From Desulfocicer vacuolatum DSM 3385 (GTDB lineage Bacteria; Desulfobacterota; Desulfobacteria; Desulfobacterales; Desulfobacteraceae): a DNA stretch of 40,291 bases. The notes below the pieces were generated by a model. It searched no databases and was not told where the DNA came from. It saw only the letters and a program-made list of their open reading frames with translations. Location: positions 1 to 40,291 of the forward strand of contig NZ_FWXY01000032.1 of NCBI RefSeq assembly GCF_900176365.1. Reading direction: 5' to 3'. Position numbers and translations under genes: made by a program. The stretch's first letter is position 1; the number at the start of each line of letters is the position of its first letter. This document shows positions 24,811 to 34,241 of the stretch, piece by piece.

Positions 24811-25253
24811 TTAAGCACCTCTTCCACATCCAGCACACCGATGAGGCCCTCATCCCTTTTAATGACACCTTTGAAATAACGGCCCTGGACCCCCTGGATA
24901 TTACCCGGGGGGGGTGCCATTTCTGCCCAGTCCACCTCCAGGGCCTCCCCCACCCGATCCACCAGCAGTCCGATGAGCTCCCCCTGGGAATGAACAATGA
25001 TATTGCGTCTACCCCCAAGGCCTTCTTCATCATCTGACGAAAGCCCCAGGCGGCTGCCAAGATCAATAAGGGTGACAATTTTACCCCTTAAATTAATAAT
25101 GCCTTTGATATGGTCTGGAGCCAGGGGAACCGGTGTGATGTCCGTCACTTTATTGACTTCCTGGATGGTGAGGATCTCAATACCGCAAAGGGTACCATTC
25201 ACATAGAAAGTGGTCACCTTTCCCATTTCACTGACTTTTGATTTTTTTTGCAT
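24807..25253 (-). CDS. cheW: CheW coupling protein
   Basis: This 148-residue adaptor links the chemoreceptor to CheA. The CheW fold is recognisable in TTFYVNGTLCGIEILTIQEV, DHIKGIINLRGKIVTLIDLG and LIGLLVDRVGEALEV. I chose ATG 25253 because GAGG lies four bases upstream; ten extra residues from a possible start at 25283 would come from a dispersed C-module repeat and lack a good binding site. It lies between the MCP and cheB genes. Confidence 0.95.
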   Translation of the reverse strand: MQKKSKVSEMGKVTTFYVNGTLCGIEILTIQEVNKVTDITPVPLAPDHIKGIINLRGKIVTLIDLGSRLGLSSDDEEGLGGRRNIIVHSQGELIGLLVDRVGEALEVDWAEMAPPPGNIQGVQGRYFKGVIKRDEGLIGVLDVEEVLK

Positions 25254-25279
25254 CTCACCTCTTTTTACAGGGTGTAAAT

Positions 25280-25334
25280 TCATATAACCGCCACGGGCGG
25301 ACCGTATTCTGATTTGGTTCCACCCACAACAAAG
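25280..25334 (-). repeat. Dispersed C-module repeat, copy 2
   Basis: The pattern CCGCCACGGGCGGACCGTAT followed by TCTGATTTGG matches the C module at 12916-12967. A half copy (AACTGCCACGGGCAAATCAT) lies nearby at 25375-25394. It occupies the space between the MCP and cheW genes and abuts the cheW ribosome binding region. Confidence 0.5.
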
Positions 25335-25442
25335 TTAAAAATACTCCCCGGTTCTACGGAGTATTTCATAAAACTGCCACGGGCAAATCATACTTAGGGG
25401 ACCTATCCCCACCACCATGAAATGCGAGGAGCAAAAATCGGA

Positions 25443-27527
25443 TTACACCTTGCACCTGTCCGCACTGACCTTAAGGGTTTCTGCCAGTCGGCTCAAAGAT
25501 TCTGCACTGTCACTGACCTGGGCACTGCTGGTGGAAATTTCCACAGCTGCCTGGTTTACCTCGGCAATATCTTTTGCAATCTCAGCGGCCACAGTGGAAC
25601 TCTGGGCCACATTTTCCGTCACCTCTGCCATGCCCTGGGCCGCATGGGTGACATTACCTGCAATTTCACGGGTGGTCACAGACTGTTCTTCCACCGCCGC
25701 TGCAATGGTGGAGACAATCTCATTGACCTCATTGATCACCCCGCTGATCTGGCCGATCTGGGCCACGGTTCCCTGGGTGGAATCCTGTATGCCGTTAATT
25801 CTTTTCTTGATCTCATCACTGGCCTGGGCTGCCTGTTTGGCCAATTCTTTAATTTCGTTGGCCACAACGGCAAAACCCTTTCCCGCATCCCCGGCCCGGG
25901 CTGCCTCAATGGTGGCATTCAGGGCCAGAAGATTGGTCTGCTCGGAAATTTCCGTGATGGACTCGGTGACTTTGCCAATTTCCTTGGCAGCGTGTCCCAG
26001 ACGATCCACAGTGTCCGAGGCTTCCTTGGCTTCATTCACCGCAGTATGGGTAATTCCCCTTGCCTTTTCAGCACTTTCTGCAATTTCACTGATGGTGGCG
26101 GTCATCTGTTCCGATGCCGCCGCCACCATATTCATGTTGGTGGAGGCCTGTTCCGTGGCAGCGGCCACAGATGTCATATTGGCGCTCATCTCTTCGGCCG
26201 CAGACGCCACCCCGGAAGATCTTATGGAGGTTTGCTCAGATCCCGAGGTCATCTGGGTTGAAATGGCAGATAATTCAGTGGAAGAGCTGGACAATGTCAC
26301 GGCTCCCTGGGCCAATTCCTTAAAAAGAGTGCGAAGGGTTGTTACCATTTCATTTAAGGCTCCTGCCAGCACACCGATTTCATCCTTTCTATGAATATCC
26401 AATGTCTGGGTAAAATCACCCTTGGCCATCTCCTGGGCAAAGGCAGTGCCCATCTGGATGGGACGGGTGATGGTACCTGCAAAATAAAAGGCAAAAATCA
26501 CAATGAACACCATACCCACAACAGCAATGATCACCATGATCTTTCGCAATGAAGATACCGCTGCCAATGCCTCTTCCTTATGGATTTCAGCAATGACTGC
26601 CCAGGTGGTGCCTCCCACTTCAAAATGGGTGTAGGCGGACAACACATCATCACCATTATAATCCACCGTCATCATCTCTCCGGTTTTACCGGCCAGGGCC
26701 TCCTGAACAATATGGGTATCCACCTTTCCCTGCTGGGGATGGGTAAAGGAAGCCATCACCGAACGATTTTCAGGGTCCAGAAAGGAGTTTGAACGCATCA
26801 ATTTATCCGGCCCCACCAGGAACACCTCACCATATGTCCCCATACCGGTCCTTTCTGACATGATATCGGTAATACTTTCAATGGAAATCTGTATGGCCAA
26901 CACCCCCACGGTTTGTCCATTTTCCTTAACAGGGGCCGCCACAAACTGGGCCGGGATATTGCCAGAAGGCGCATAAAGCCTGGTATCAGAAACAGTAACA
27001 TCTCCTTTAACTGCTGCCTGCCAGGCATCCCTTAAAGAAGCAGTTACCTGCTGACCAAAATCTGCATTCTTTATAACGGTGAAAAGAATATCACCCTGAT
27101 CTGCATCCATGAAAAAAATATCGTAATATCCATGGTGCTTCATGTGATAATCTAAAAGATCATAATATCGGTCATGGACAGCCCGATAGGTACCGGGGGC
27201 ATCAAACCGACCGTTACCCAGCCCTTTGAACCCACCTCCAGAACGACCGCCTTCCAGGTTATAGGAGAGTTTCATGGCCTTTAAGGCCTCAATCACATAG
27301 GGGGTCCGGGCCAGCATATCAACATCCCCCATGCGATCGGAAAAGAAAAACTCAATCTGACTCTTTTTTAAATCCCGGATACTCTTATATTGTTTAAACG
27401 CCTGTTCTGACAGGGCATCCACCGCTGTTCCATGGGAGACAATGCCCAGAATCAGAAAAGGAATCACCCCCACGGCAAGCAATGCAACAATAAATTTCAC
27501 CTTCAGTCCCCAGTTTCCAGATTTCAT
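25443..27527 (-). CDS. Methyl-accepting chemotaxis protein with periplasmic Cache-type sensor
   Basis: This 694-residue receptor has a first transmembrane helix (about 10-30), a long periplasmic Cache-like sensor (about 35-325, with [17 protein letters not shown] and [12 protein letters not shown] segments), a second helix (about 332-352), a HAMP domain from [11 protein letters not shown], and a signalling domain whose hairpin tip reads [20 protein letters not shown]. No C-terminal pentapeptide tether for CheR is seen. It would sense a periplasmic ligand and control CheA. A good site (AGGAG) precedes ATG. Placed between cheA and cheW, it is the dedicated receptor of this pathway. Confidence 0.96.
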   Translation of the reverse strand: MKSGNWGLKVKFIVALLAVGVIPFLILGIVSHGTAVDALSEQAFKQYKSIRDLKKSQIEFFFSDRMGDVDMLARTPYVIEALKAMKLSYNLEGGRSGGGFKGLGNGRFDAPGTYRAVHDRYYDLLDYHMKHHGYYDIFFMDADQGDILFTVIKNADFGQQVTASLRDAWQAAVKGDVTVSDTRLYAPSGNIPAQFVAAPVKENGQTVGVLAIQISIESITDIMSERTGMGTYGEVFLVGPDKLMRSNSFLDPENRSVMASFTHPQQGKVDTHIVQEALAGKTGEMMTVDYNGDDVLSAYTHFEVGGTTWAVIAEIHKEEALAAVSSLRKIMVIIAVVGMVFIVIFAFYFAGTITRPIQMGTAFAQEMAKGDFTQTLDIHRKDEIGVLAGALNEMVTTLRTLFKELAQGAVTLSSSSTELSAISTQMTSGSEQTSIRSSGVASAAEEMSANMTSVAAATEQASTNMNMVAAASEQMTATISEIAESAEKARGITHTAVNEAKEASDTVDRLGHAAKEIGKVTESITEISEQTNLLALNATIEAARAGDAGKGFAVVANEIKELAKQAAQASDEIKKRINGIQDSTQGTVAQIGQISGVINEVNEIVSTIAAAVEEQSVTTREIAGNVTHAAQGMAEVTENVAQSSTVAAEIAKDIAEVNQAAVEISTSSAQVSDSAESLSRLAETLKVSADRCKV

Positions 27528-27569
27528 CTATCCTTAGCTCCTTTTTTCTAAATTTTTATCCCGGAGGCA

Positions 27570-30500
27570 TCAATTTCTCAAGATATACGTTTCAATGCTT
27601 TTTAACAATGCATCCCGGTCCAGCTTTATCTGATAATCATCCACCCCTGACACACGGCCCTTTGCCAGATCACTGTCGTCGGCCAATGTGGAAAGCGCAA
27701 TCACCGGCAAATGGGCGTATTGGGGGGTTTCTTTGATGGTTCTGGTCAAAGTAAAACCGTCCACATGGGGCATTTCCAGATCTGTCACCACCAATGCAAG
27801 GTCCTGGGCATGGGAGGCAATGAGATCCAGGGCCACCCGGCCATCCTCTGCGGTGATCACCCGATAACCCACCTCTTCTATGTATGCTTTAATCTGATTT
27901 CTAAAAAAACCCGAATCCTCGGCAATGAGAATCATGCCCCCATGTTTTTCCAAAGCTCCGGGCAGATCAGCCACCGGGTCCACAGTCTCTGCCTGTGGGG
28001 AATGGGTGTGATTTACAACTTCATTGATATCCACCACCATGGTGGTGTGTCCATGGACGGGCACAGAACCCAGAATGCCGGGTTGTCTCAATGTGATCTC
28101 ATCTGTTATCTCACGGGTCTCCACAGCATCCACAGGACCTGTGGCAAGCAGCCCCACCTCCCTGTCTCCCACTTCAAACACAATCACCAGAAAGGTATCG
28201 CCAAATTCAATGGCACTGACATCTGCCACCTCATCCACGGAAAACAACGGCAGGGTCATACCCCGATTCTGAACCACCCGCATGCGCCCCAGTGTTTCCA
28301 TGTGTGAAGATGCAATTTTTTCAATTCTCTTCACTTGATTCAAAGGAACGGCAAATTGTTCATGGGGAGCACCCCTGAAGGTAAGAAGGGATTGCACCAT
28401 GTTATGGCTACCCTCCCGGACAGCGGATTCCTCAGCTTCCATGGAACGTTGTCCCGGCACCTCCACCGGAAGAATACCGGCCATGTCAGCAATATTTGCC
28501 ACATCCAGAATCAATGCAACCCGGCCATCCCCCATGATGGTGGCCCCGGCATAAATCCGGCATGTTTGAAGATGACGGCCCAGGGGTTTTACCACAATTT
28601 CTTCGGAATCATGGAGTGCATCCACAATCAGTCCATATTTCATGGTACCGGTGGAAACCACGGTGATGTTCAGAGCACTGGATGCATGGTAGCGCCGGTC
28701 TGTCCAGCAGGCTTGACGTCTCTCTTTTTCAGATTCCGTACCGGGGCCGTTATCAGGTAATGGGCGGATATCTCCCTCCTCCATCAAACAGACAAAATCA
28801 TTGCGAAACGATCTCCTGTCGGCAATTTTCACCCGATGGTCTTTTTTACGCTCACCGGTTTTATTACAATAATAGGTGCGCTCAACCCCGATGACATCTG
28901 CCAGCCGCACCAGGGGAAGCAGCTCATCCCGCAACCTGATCACCTGGGCATGGCCCACATACTCTATTTTTTCACACACCTGATCCGCAGGCACACGCAC
29001 CAGTTCCTCAAGATTAAGCTGGGGGATGGCAAACCGTTCCCCTTCTGTCAGCACAATCTGGCTGGGAATTATGGCCAAGGTCAGAGGCACTTTAATGAGA
29101 AACCTTGTACCGATACCCGGCTGGGAATCAATGTCCACCTGACCACCCACACTGTCCACATTACTTTTCACCACATCCATGCCCACACCGCGTCCGGAAA
29201 GGTCTGTCACTTCTCCGGCGGTGGAAAACCCGGGCATAAAAATAAGATTAAATTTTTCCTTATCAGAAAGATTTTGTGCCTGTTCCTTTGTTAAAAGTCC
29301 CTGAGACATTGCCCGATCCACCAAAAAGTCGCCATCCAGCCCCCCACCGTCATCGGCAATCTCAATGTTCACCTTGCCCGCTTCATGAAAGGCCTTGAGA
29401 AAAATCTGTCCCACTGCATCCTTGCCCCCGGCCTTACGGACATTGGGGGATTCAATGCCGTGATCAATGCCATTGCGGATAAGATGGGTCAAGGGATCGG
29501 CAATGGCTTCTAAAAGGGTTTTATCCAGCTCCACATCCCTGCCTTTCATGGTCAGCTTTACTTTTTTACCAAGTGTGGCAGCAAGATCCCTCACCAGCCG
29601 GGGAAACCTGTCAAAAACTTTTCCCATGGGCTGCATCCGGGTGAGCATCACAGTTTCCTGGAGTTCCGAGGTGATCAGATTAATGCGCTGCCCCACAATC
29701 TCCGTGGCACGGTCATCCTGATCACCAATGGCCTGGAGCAGCTGATTACGGCTTAATACCAACTCTCCGGCCAGGGTCATCAACGTATCCAAAAGGGTTA
29801 AATCCACACGAATGGAGGTTTCAGATACCAGAGATTTTTTTTCCAGAAATGCCGATTCAGTGGCATCCGCCGTCTCATGGGATGGCGTGGGGCGAATATC
29901 GCCTCCATCAAAAGCGTCAGTAAACGGTTCTTTTCCCTTTAAAATTTTTTGGTTCGGCGCCTCAATATCCCGGGGGACTTCACAGTTGGGATAGACATTG
30001 ACTGTTTCAGTATCTGTGGAAAGGCTTTCCAAAGTGGGTATGGGCTCCTGGATAATCCCATTCACAAGAGGATCATGTTCCCGGGGAAGCTCTTTTACGT
30101 GGCGTTCATTTCCAGGGGAGTCTTCCCCTGGGTTATCGGAGATATCCGTTTCCAGCTGCAGAATGGAATTTCCGTCCACCTCAAACAGGACCCCAAGCTC
30201 CTCGGCAGCCAGGATGGATGCAAAAAGAACAAGAAAAAAAGGTCCTTTTTTCTCCCCGATCCTGGGAAGATAATCAAGATCAAGACAAGTATTCAAAATA
30301 GTTCCATAGTTTTTGATCTCTTCTTGAATTATGCCTGTTGTAATTTTGTGGTCAGTGTCGTCATGACCTTTCAAAGGTATTTCGATGAAAAAGATACCCT
30401 TATACTCATCATCACGAAAACGGCGCAAATCCTGTAATGAGAGCCGGAAAACCACATGGGAGTCACCGCTTAACACTTTGATTTCCTGTGCGGATTCATT

Positions 30501-31118
30501 CTGGTGGACATCTTCCACGGCAGACACCGTTTTTTCCCTGGGCAGCTCTTTTTTTCCAGGCAGTTCTTTTTTTCCAGGTAACTCTTTTTCTCCGGGCAGC
30601 TCTTCGCTTTGGAGGGGGAGACGTTCCTTCAGGAGGGGTTCCTCTCCATCCCATTTGGGCATGTCATCATTTGCCAATGTTTCCGCATTGTTTTTATTTT
30701 GCACCTGGGATAAAGGCGTTTCTTTCTGCTCTACCCCCTGGCTCAGCAACTGCAACGCTTCAATGTGATGGGAGATATCTATGTGATCGCTGTCATCCAT
30801 ATAATGGATTAACTCTTCCAGGGTATCTGAGGCCAAAAGAAGAAAATGAATACTCTCCGCATTGGGTACCAGGGTACCGCTGCGCACATGTCCCAACACA
30901 GTCTCCATTTCATGGGAAAGTTTCTTAAGGGATGTCAATCCCAGAAAGCCTGCCCCCCCCTTGATGGAGTGCACCGTGCGAAACACTTTATTCACCACGG
31001 CCTCATCAATGTCTGCCCCCCCTTCTTCAATGAGCAGCAGATCTTGTTCTATGCTGGACAGATGCTCCAGGGACTCATCCACAAATGCCTGTTTCATCTC
31101 ATCACTTATACCGGCCAT
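27570..31118 (-). CDS. cheA: Hybrid CheA histidine kinase with C-terminal receiver
   Basis: This 1182-residue protein has an HPt domain with phosphorylatable His50 (TVHSIKGGAGFLG), a long linker, a dimerisation domain starting near SIRVDLTLLDTLMTLAGELV, an HATPase domain (IRNGIDHGIE, ADDGGGL, GRGVGMDVVKS), two CheW-like regions (one around FAIPQLNLEEL, one around QFAVPLNQVKRI) and a receiver (VVTDLEMPHVDG). The linker holds four 6-residue ELPG(E/K)K-type repeats encoded at 30531-30602. I chose ATG 31118 because GAGGAG lies just upstream and the 20 extra residues of the longer frame come from a dispersed repeat. The hybrid form occurs in Wsp- and Frz-type pathways. Confidence 0.95.
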   Translation of the reverse strand: MAGISDEMKQAFVDESLEHLSSIEQDLLLIEEGGADIDEAVVNKVFRTVHSIKGGAGFLGLTSLKKLSHEMETVLGHVRSGTLVPNAESIHFLLLASDTLEELIHYMDDSDHIDISHHIEALQLLSQGVEQKETPLSQVQNKNNAETLANDDMPKWDGEEPLLKERLPLQSEELPGEKELPGKKELPGKKELPREKTVSAVEDVHQNESAQEIKVLSGDSHVVFRLSLQDLRRFRDDEYKGIFFIEIPLKGHDDTDHKITTGIIQEEIKNYGTILNTCLDLDYLPRIGEKKGPFFLVLFASILAAEELGVLFEVDGNSILQLETDISDNPGEDSPGNERHVKELPREHDPLVNGIIQEPIPTLESLSTDTETVNVYPNCEVPRDIEAPNQKILKGKEPFTDAFDGGDIRPTPSHETADATESAFLEKKSLVSETSIRVDLTLLDTLMTLAGELVLSRNQLLQAIGDQDDRATEIVGQRINLITSELQETVMLTRMQPMGKVFDRFPRLVRDLAATLGKKVKLTMKGRDVELDKTLLEAIADPLTHLIRNGIDHGIESPNVRKAGGKDAVGQIFLKAFHEAGKVNIEIADDGGGLDGDFLVDRAMSQGLLTKEQAQNLSDKEKFNLIFMPGFSTAGEVTDLSGRGVGMDVVKSNVDSVGGQVDIDSQPGIGTRFLIKVPLTLAIIPSQIVLTEGERFAIPQLNLEELVRVPADQVCEKIEYVGHAQVIRLRDELLPLVRLADVIGVERTYYCNKTGERKKDHRVKIADRRSFRNDFVCLMEEGDIRPLPDNGPGTESEKERRQACWTDRRYHASSALNITVVSTGTMKYGLIVDALHDSEEIVVKPLGRHLQTCRIYAGATIMGDGRVALILDVANIADMAGILPVEVPGQRSMEAEESAVREGSHNMVQSLLTFRGAPHEQFAVPLNQVKRIEKIASSHMETLGRMRVVQNRGMTLPLFSVDEVADVSAIEFGDTFLVIVFEVGDREVGLLATGPVDAVETREITDEITLRQPGILGSVPVHGHTTMVVDINEVVNHTHSPQAETVDPVADLPGALEKHGGMILIAEDSGFFRNQIKAYIEEVGYRVITAEDGRVALDLIASHAQDLALVVTDLEMPHVDGFTLTRTIKETPQYAHLPVIALSTLADDSDLAKGRVSGVDDYQIKLDRDALLKSIETYILRN
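30531..30602 (-). repeat. Four 18-bp tandem repeats within cheA
   Basis: Four units encode ELPGEK, ELPGKK, ELPGKK and ELPREK in the CheA linker. The array is in frame and A/T-run rich (AAAAAA between units), so it may gain or lose whole units by slippage without breaking the gene. Confidence 0.8.
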
Positions 31119-31156
31119 GACAACTCCTCTGGATTGTTTTTTTATATGAAAAACAG

Positions 31157-31243
31157 GTGCTGGGTACTGGGTGCTCACAGCAACTACTTTTTCATTGTTC
31201 GTTGCGGCTGGTGGCTACAGCCATGTATGTTTTTTATATGAAA
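31157..31243 (+). repeat. Dispersed D-module repeat, copy 1
   Basis: The core (TGCTGGGTACTGGGTGCT, then CTACTTTTTCATTGTTCGTT, then GTGGCTACAGCCATG) matches 39635-39727 with few differences. It is flanked by TTTTATATGAAA on both sides. It lies directly upstream of cheA and produces a spurious N-terminal extension of that gene. Confidence 0.7.
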
Positions 31244-31272
31244 TACTTTGCAAATCAGGAGCCTATTTCAAG

Positions 31273-31317
31273 CTTTGTTGTGGACAGAGCCGGATCAGAA
31301 TACGGTGCGCCCGGGGC
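31273..31317 (+). repeat. Dispersed C-module repeat, copy 3
   Basis: TTTGTTGTGGACAGAGCCGG followed by ATCAGAATACGGTGCGCCCG matches the C module seen at four other intergenic sites. It lies between the ends of the DAHP synthase gene and cheA. Confidence 0.5.
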
Positions 31318-31362
31318 ATTTTTTTGAGAACAGCCACGGGCATAACAATACTTTCTCAGGGG

Positions 31363-32712
31363 TCATCTCTTGATCATGTCCGCAATCTGGAAAGCAACCT
31401 CCAGGCTCTGTTCTGCATTCAAACGCGGATCACACGATGTATTATACCTGCGATGAAGTTCAGCATCGGCTATATTCCTGGCCCCCCCGATGCATTCGGT
31501 TACATTGTCACCGGTCATCTCCAGATGAATCCCCCCGGGGATGGTTCCCTCGGCCCAGTGAATTTCAAAAAACCTGGAAATCTCAGAAAGGATATCATTG
31601 TAATTCCGGGTTTTATGACCCGATTCCGCAGTATATGTATTGGCGTGCATGGGGTCACAGCTCCAGACAATGTTAAATCCTTCTTTTTTACTTTCCCGCA
31701 ACAAAGCGGGCAGTACCGTCTCGATATTATTCTTTCCAAAACGGGTGATCAGGGTCAAGCGACCGGCTTCATTGTCAGGATTGAGTATCTCAATGAGCCG
31801 TTTAACATCATCAAGTTTACTGGTGGGGCCGATTTTAATCCCAATGGGGTTGAGCACCCCCCTTAAAAATTCCACATGGGCACCGTCCACCTGGCGGGTG
31901 CGTTCCCCTATCCAGAGCATGTGGGCCGAGCAGTCATAACACCCCCCCGAAGTGGAATCCACACGGGTCATGGCCTCTTCATATCCCAGCAGCAGGGCCT
32001 CATGGGAGGTGAAGAACTGGGTCTGGTTGAGCTGGGGCGTATCTGTGGGTACCCCAATGGTGTTCATGAAATTAATGGCCTGATCAATCTGCCTGGCCAG
32101 ACGATCATAGGAACGGCCCATGGGGGACTGGGCCACAAACTCATGGTTCCAGGCCTGGACCCGGGTCAGGGCCGCATAACCGCCCCGGGTAAATGCCCGC
32201 AGCAGATTCAAAGTGGATGCGGCAAGATAATAACCCTTTAGCATTAACTTGGGGTTGGGTTTCCGACCCTCTTTGGTGGGTTCAAGGGTGTTGACCATAT
32301 CCCCCCGGTAAGAGGCGATTTCAACCCCATCCACATTTTCAGTATCTGATGAGCGGGGTTTGGCAAACTGCCCTGCAATGCGGCCCACCTTGATAACGGG
32401 CTTTTCACCGGCATAGGTGAGCACCACGGCCATCTGTAGCAGCACCTTTAAGGTTTCTCTTATGTTAGTGGCATTGACCTTTGAAAAATCTTCGGAACAA
32501 TCTCCCCCCTGGAGAAGAAAGGCATCCCCTGTCACTGCCTTGGCCAACCCTTCCTTCAAGGTCCGTATTTCACCGGCAAACACCAGTGGCGGAAGCTCGG
32601 CAAGATCGGCAAGGACTTTGTCCAGTTTTTGCTGATCCGGCCACTTGGGTTGTTGAAGAGCTGTATAATTTTTCCAGCTTGATTTTGTCCATTCTGTCTG
32701 TATTGCTGCCAT
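31363..32712 (-). CDS. Class II 3-deoxy-7-phosphoheptulonate (DAHP) synthase
   Basis: This 449-residue enzyme condenses phosphoenolpyruvate with erythrose 4-phosphate in the first step of aromatic amino acid synthesis. The plant/Mycobacterium-type class II family is shown by WPDQQKLDKVLADL, QGGDCSEDF (metal-binding Cys), AGQFAKPRS, FFTSHEALLLGYEEAMTR and IGIKIGPTSKLDD. Length is standard for the bacterial short form. It stands alone, not beside other shikimate genes. AAGGAT precedes the ATG. A short hairpin (ATTGGGAA-TGGG-TTCCCAAT, 32734-32753) lies just upstream and might be an operator or leader structure. Confidence 0.96.
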   Translation of the reverse strand: MAAIQTEWTKSSWKNYTALQQPKWPDQQKLDKVLADLAELPPLVFAGEIRTLKEGLAKAVTGDAFLLQGGDCSEDFSKVNATNIRETLKVLLQMAVVLTYAGEKPVIKVGRIAGQFAKPRSSDTENVDGVEIASYRGDMVNTLEPTKEGRKPNPKLMLKGYYLAASTLNLLRAFTRGGYAALTRVQAWNHEFVAQSPMGRSYDRLARQIDQAINFMNTIGVPTDTPQLNQTQFFTSHEALLLGYEEAMTRVDSTSGGCYDCSAHMLWIGERTRQVDGAHVEFLRGVLNPIGIKIGPTSKLDDVKRLIEILNPDNEAGRLTLITRFGKNNIETVLPALLRESKKEGFNIVWSCDPMHANTYTAESGHKTRNYNDILSEISRFFEIHWAEGTIPGGIHLEMTGDNVTECIGGARNIADAELHRRYNTSCDPRLNAEQSLEVAFQIADMIKR

Positions 32713-33004
32713 GTCTGTTATCCTTCTTGAATCATTGGGAATGGGTTCCCAATAATGTATATTTTCGGTTTGATAATGTAAATATTTGGCCTGTGCTCCA
32801 TATTCACTCTAATTGGCACTGGGTAGTACACTAATATTAGAGGAGATCAGGCAAAACAAGTAAAAATGGGGTGCATGCCAAATATTTAAATCAGTTCACA
32901 ACCCATGATCATCATTATATTTAACAATCCCGTCACCATAAGGCAAGGCCAATAAAACCAAGGGTAAAATCTATTTTTACCCACAATAAAGGGAGAAAAT
33001 GGTA
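32713..33004. other. Intergenic region with hairpin and two diverged G-type repeats
   Basis: This holds a perfect 8-bp-arm hairpin (32734-32753) and two short, oppositely oriented relatives of repeat family G (32761-32815 with AATATTTGGCC on plus, and 32866-32905 with GCCAAATATTTAAATCAG). No gene is credible. The DAHP synthase promoter should lie here, but I cannot place it with confidence. Confidence 0.45.
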
Positions 33005-34186
33005 TTACACCGCGCCATCTTCAGGCAACAGATATGAAAACAGGGTGGCAATGCCCAGCATGAAACAAAGGCCCATGAAAATCATAAAAAAATCACCGGC
33101 AACATCCCGGCACCCCCCCACCAGATAGTTACCACCAACGGTTCCCAGGCCATAGGACAGACTCACAAGACCAAAGGCTTTGGTGCTTTGGGTCACACCC
33201 ATGGTTCTGGAAAGATAAGCCCCGTGGATGCCGTAAACAGCCATATGGTGCAACCCCATGGAAAAACAGGCAAGATAAAGCAGATACTCGTTCTTTGTCA
33301 GCACAAACAATGCAGTGGTAACACCCAGGGCGGGCATTAAATAAAGCAGGGTTTTACGGGCCGAGCCAAACCCGTCAATGACACGCCCCAGAAAAGGACC
33401 GCTGAGCACACCGCCCACGCCACATAAAAACCATCCCCGTCCCGCCTCTGCCACGGTAAATCCGGCACTGTCTTTCAGGATGGTCCCCATGAAAGTCAGG
33501 GCCGGCATATCCCCCATGCCGTTGGCAAAGGTCATGGCACAGCACATCATTGTAAGGCCCGGGGGAATTTTTTGGTTGGTTTTGGCGGTTTCGTGATCAG
33601 TCAGGGGAATCTGGAATAAAAGAGGAAGGCCAATGGCCACAATGGCCACGGAAAGAATGCCCGCCATACCCCACACATAATGCCATCCGTAATTTGCAAT
33701 GATATGGGGTGCAAAAAAAGAGACCAGTATCATGGAAATGGGAGGACCGGAACAGACAACGGACAGGGCCCGGCCTCTTTTTTCCGGAGCCATGGACATG
33801 GAGATCAAAGGCACAATGGGAATCCAGGCAACGGCACCGGCGGCCATGAGGGATATTACCAGACAAATGGCCAGCACACTGGAATGGTTAAGATATAAGA
33901 GAAAAAAAACAGTGGTGGAAAAAAGCAGTGCCAGGGTCATGGCACGCCTGGCTCCCAGAAAAAGGGTGGACCATATGGCAGCATAGGACATCACAAGCAA
34001 AGAGATATTGTTCATGGCCGTGATGTACCCCAACTGGGAATAACTCCATCCAAAGGTCTCTTTCATTTCCGGGGCAAGGATAAAAAAGGTGGAGCATCCA
34101 AACCCATAGGGGATGACTTGCAGCAGCAGCAAAGAAAAAAGTATTCTGTTATCCGACATGGGGCTGGATTGTGACTGGACAAGCAT
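33005..34186 (-). CDS. Major facilitator superfamily transporter
   Basis: This 393-residue inner-membrane protein has about twelve hydrophobic segments in two halves. The loop between helices 2 and 3 (FLGARRAMT) and the later GRVIDGFGSARKT have the charged MFS loop pattern. It resembles monocarboxylate/organic anion carriers of the YbfB or OFA type, but the substrate is not readable. The start at 34186 has GGAAAGATATCC before ATG. It follows the M24 peptidase gene by 56 bp in the same direction, so the two are probably co-transcribed. Confidence 0.9.
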   Translation of the reverse strand: MLVQSQSSPMSDNRILFSLLLLQVIPYGFGCSTFFILAPEMKETFGWSYSQLGYITAMNNISLLVMSYAAIWSTLFLGARRAMTLALLFSTTVFFLLYLNHSSVLAICLVISLMAAGAVAWIPIVPLISMSMAPEKRGRALSVVCSGPPISMILVSFFAPHIIANYGWHYVWGMAGILSVAIVAIGLPLLFQIPLTDHETAKTNQKIPPGLTMMCCAMTFANGMGDMPALTFMGTILKDSAGFTVAEAGRGWFLCGVGGVLSGPFLGRVIDGFGSARKTLLYLMPALGVTTALFVLTKNEYLLYLACFSMGLHHMAVYGIHGAYLSRTMGVTQSTKAFGLVSLSYGLGTVGGNYLVGGCRDVAGDFFMIFMGLCFMLGIATLFSYLLPEDGAV

Positions 34187-34241
34187 GGATATCTTTCCAA
34201 TTTTTGTTTTTAATGGGTTGCAGTGAAACGTTTAACTATAA

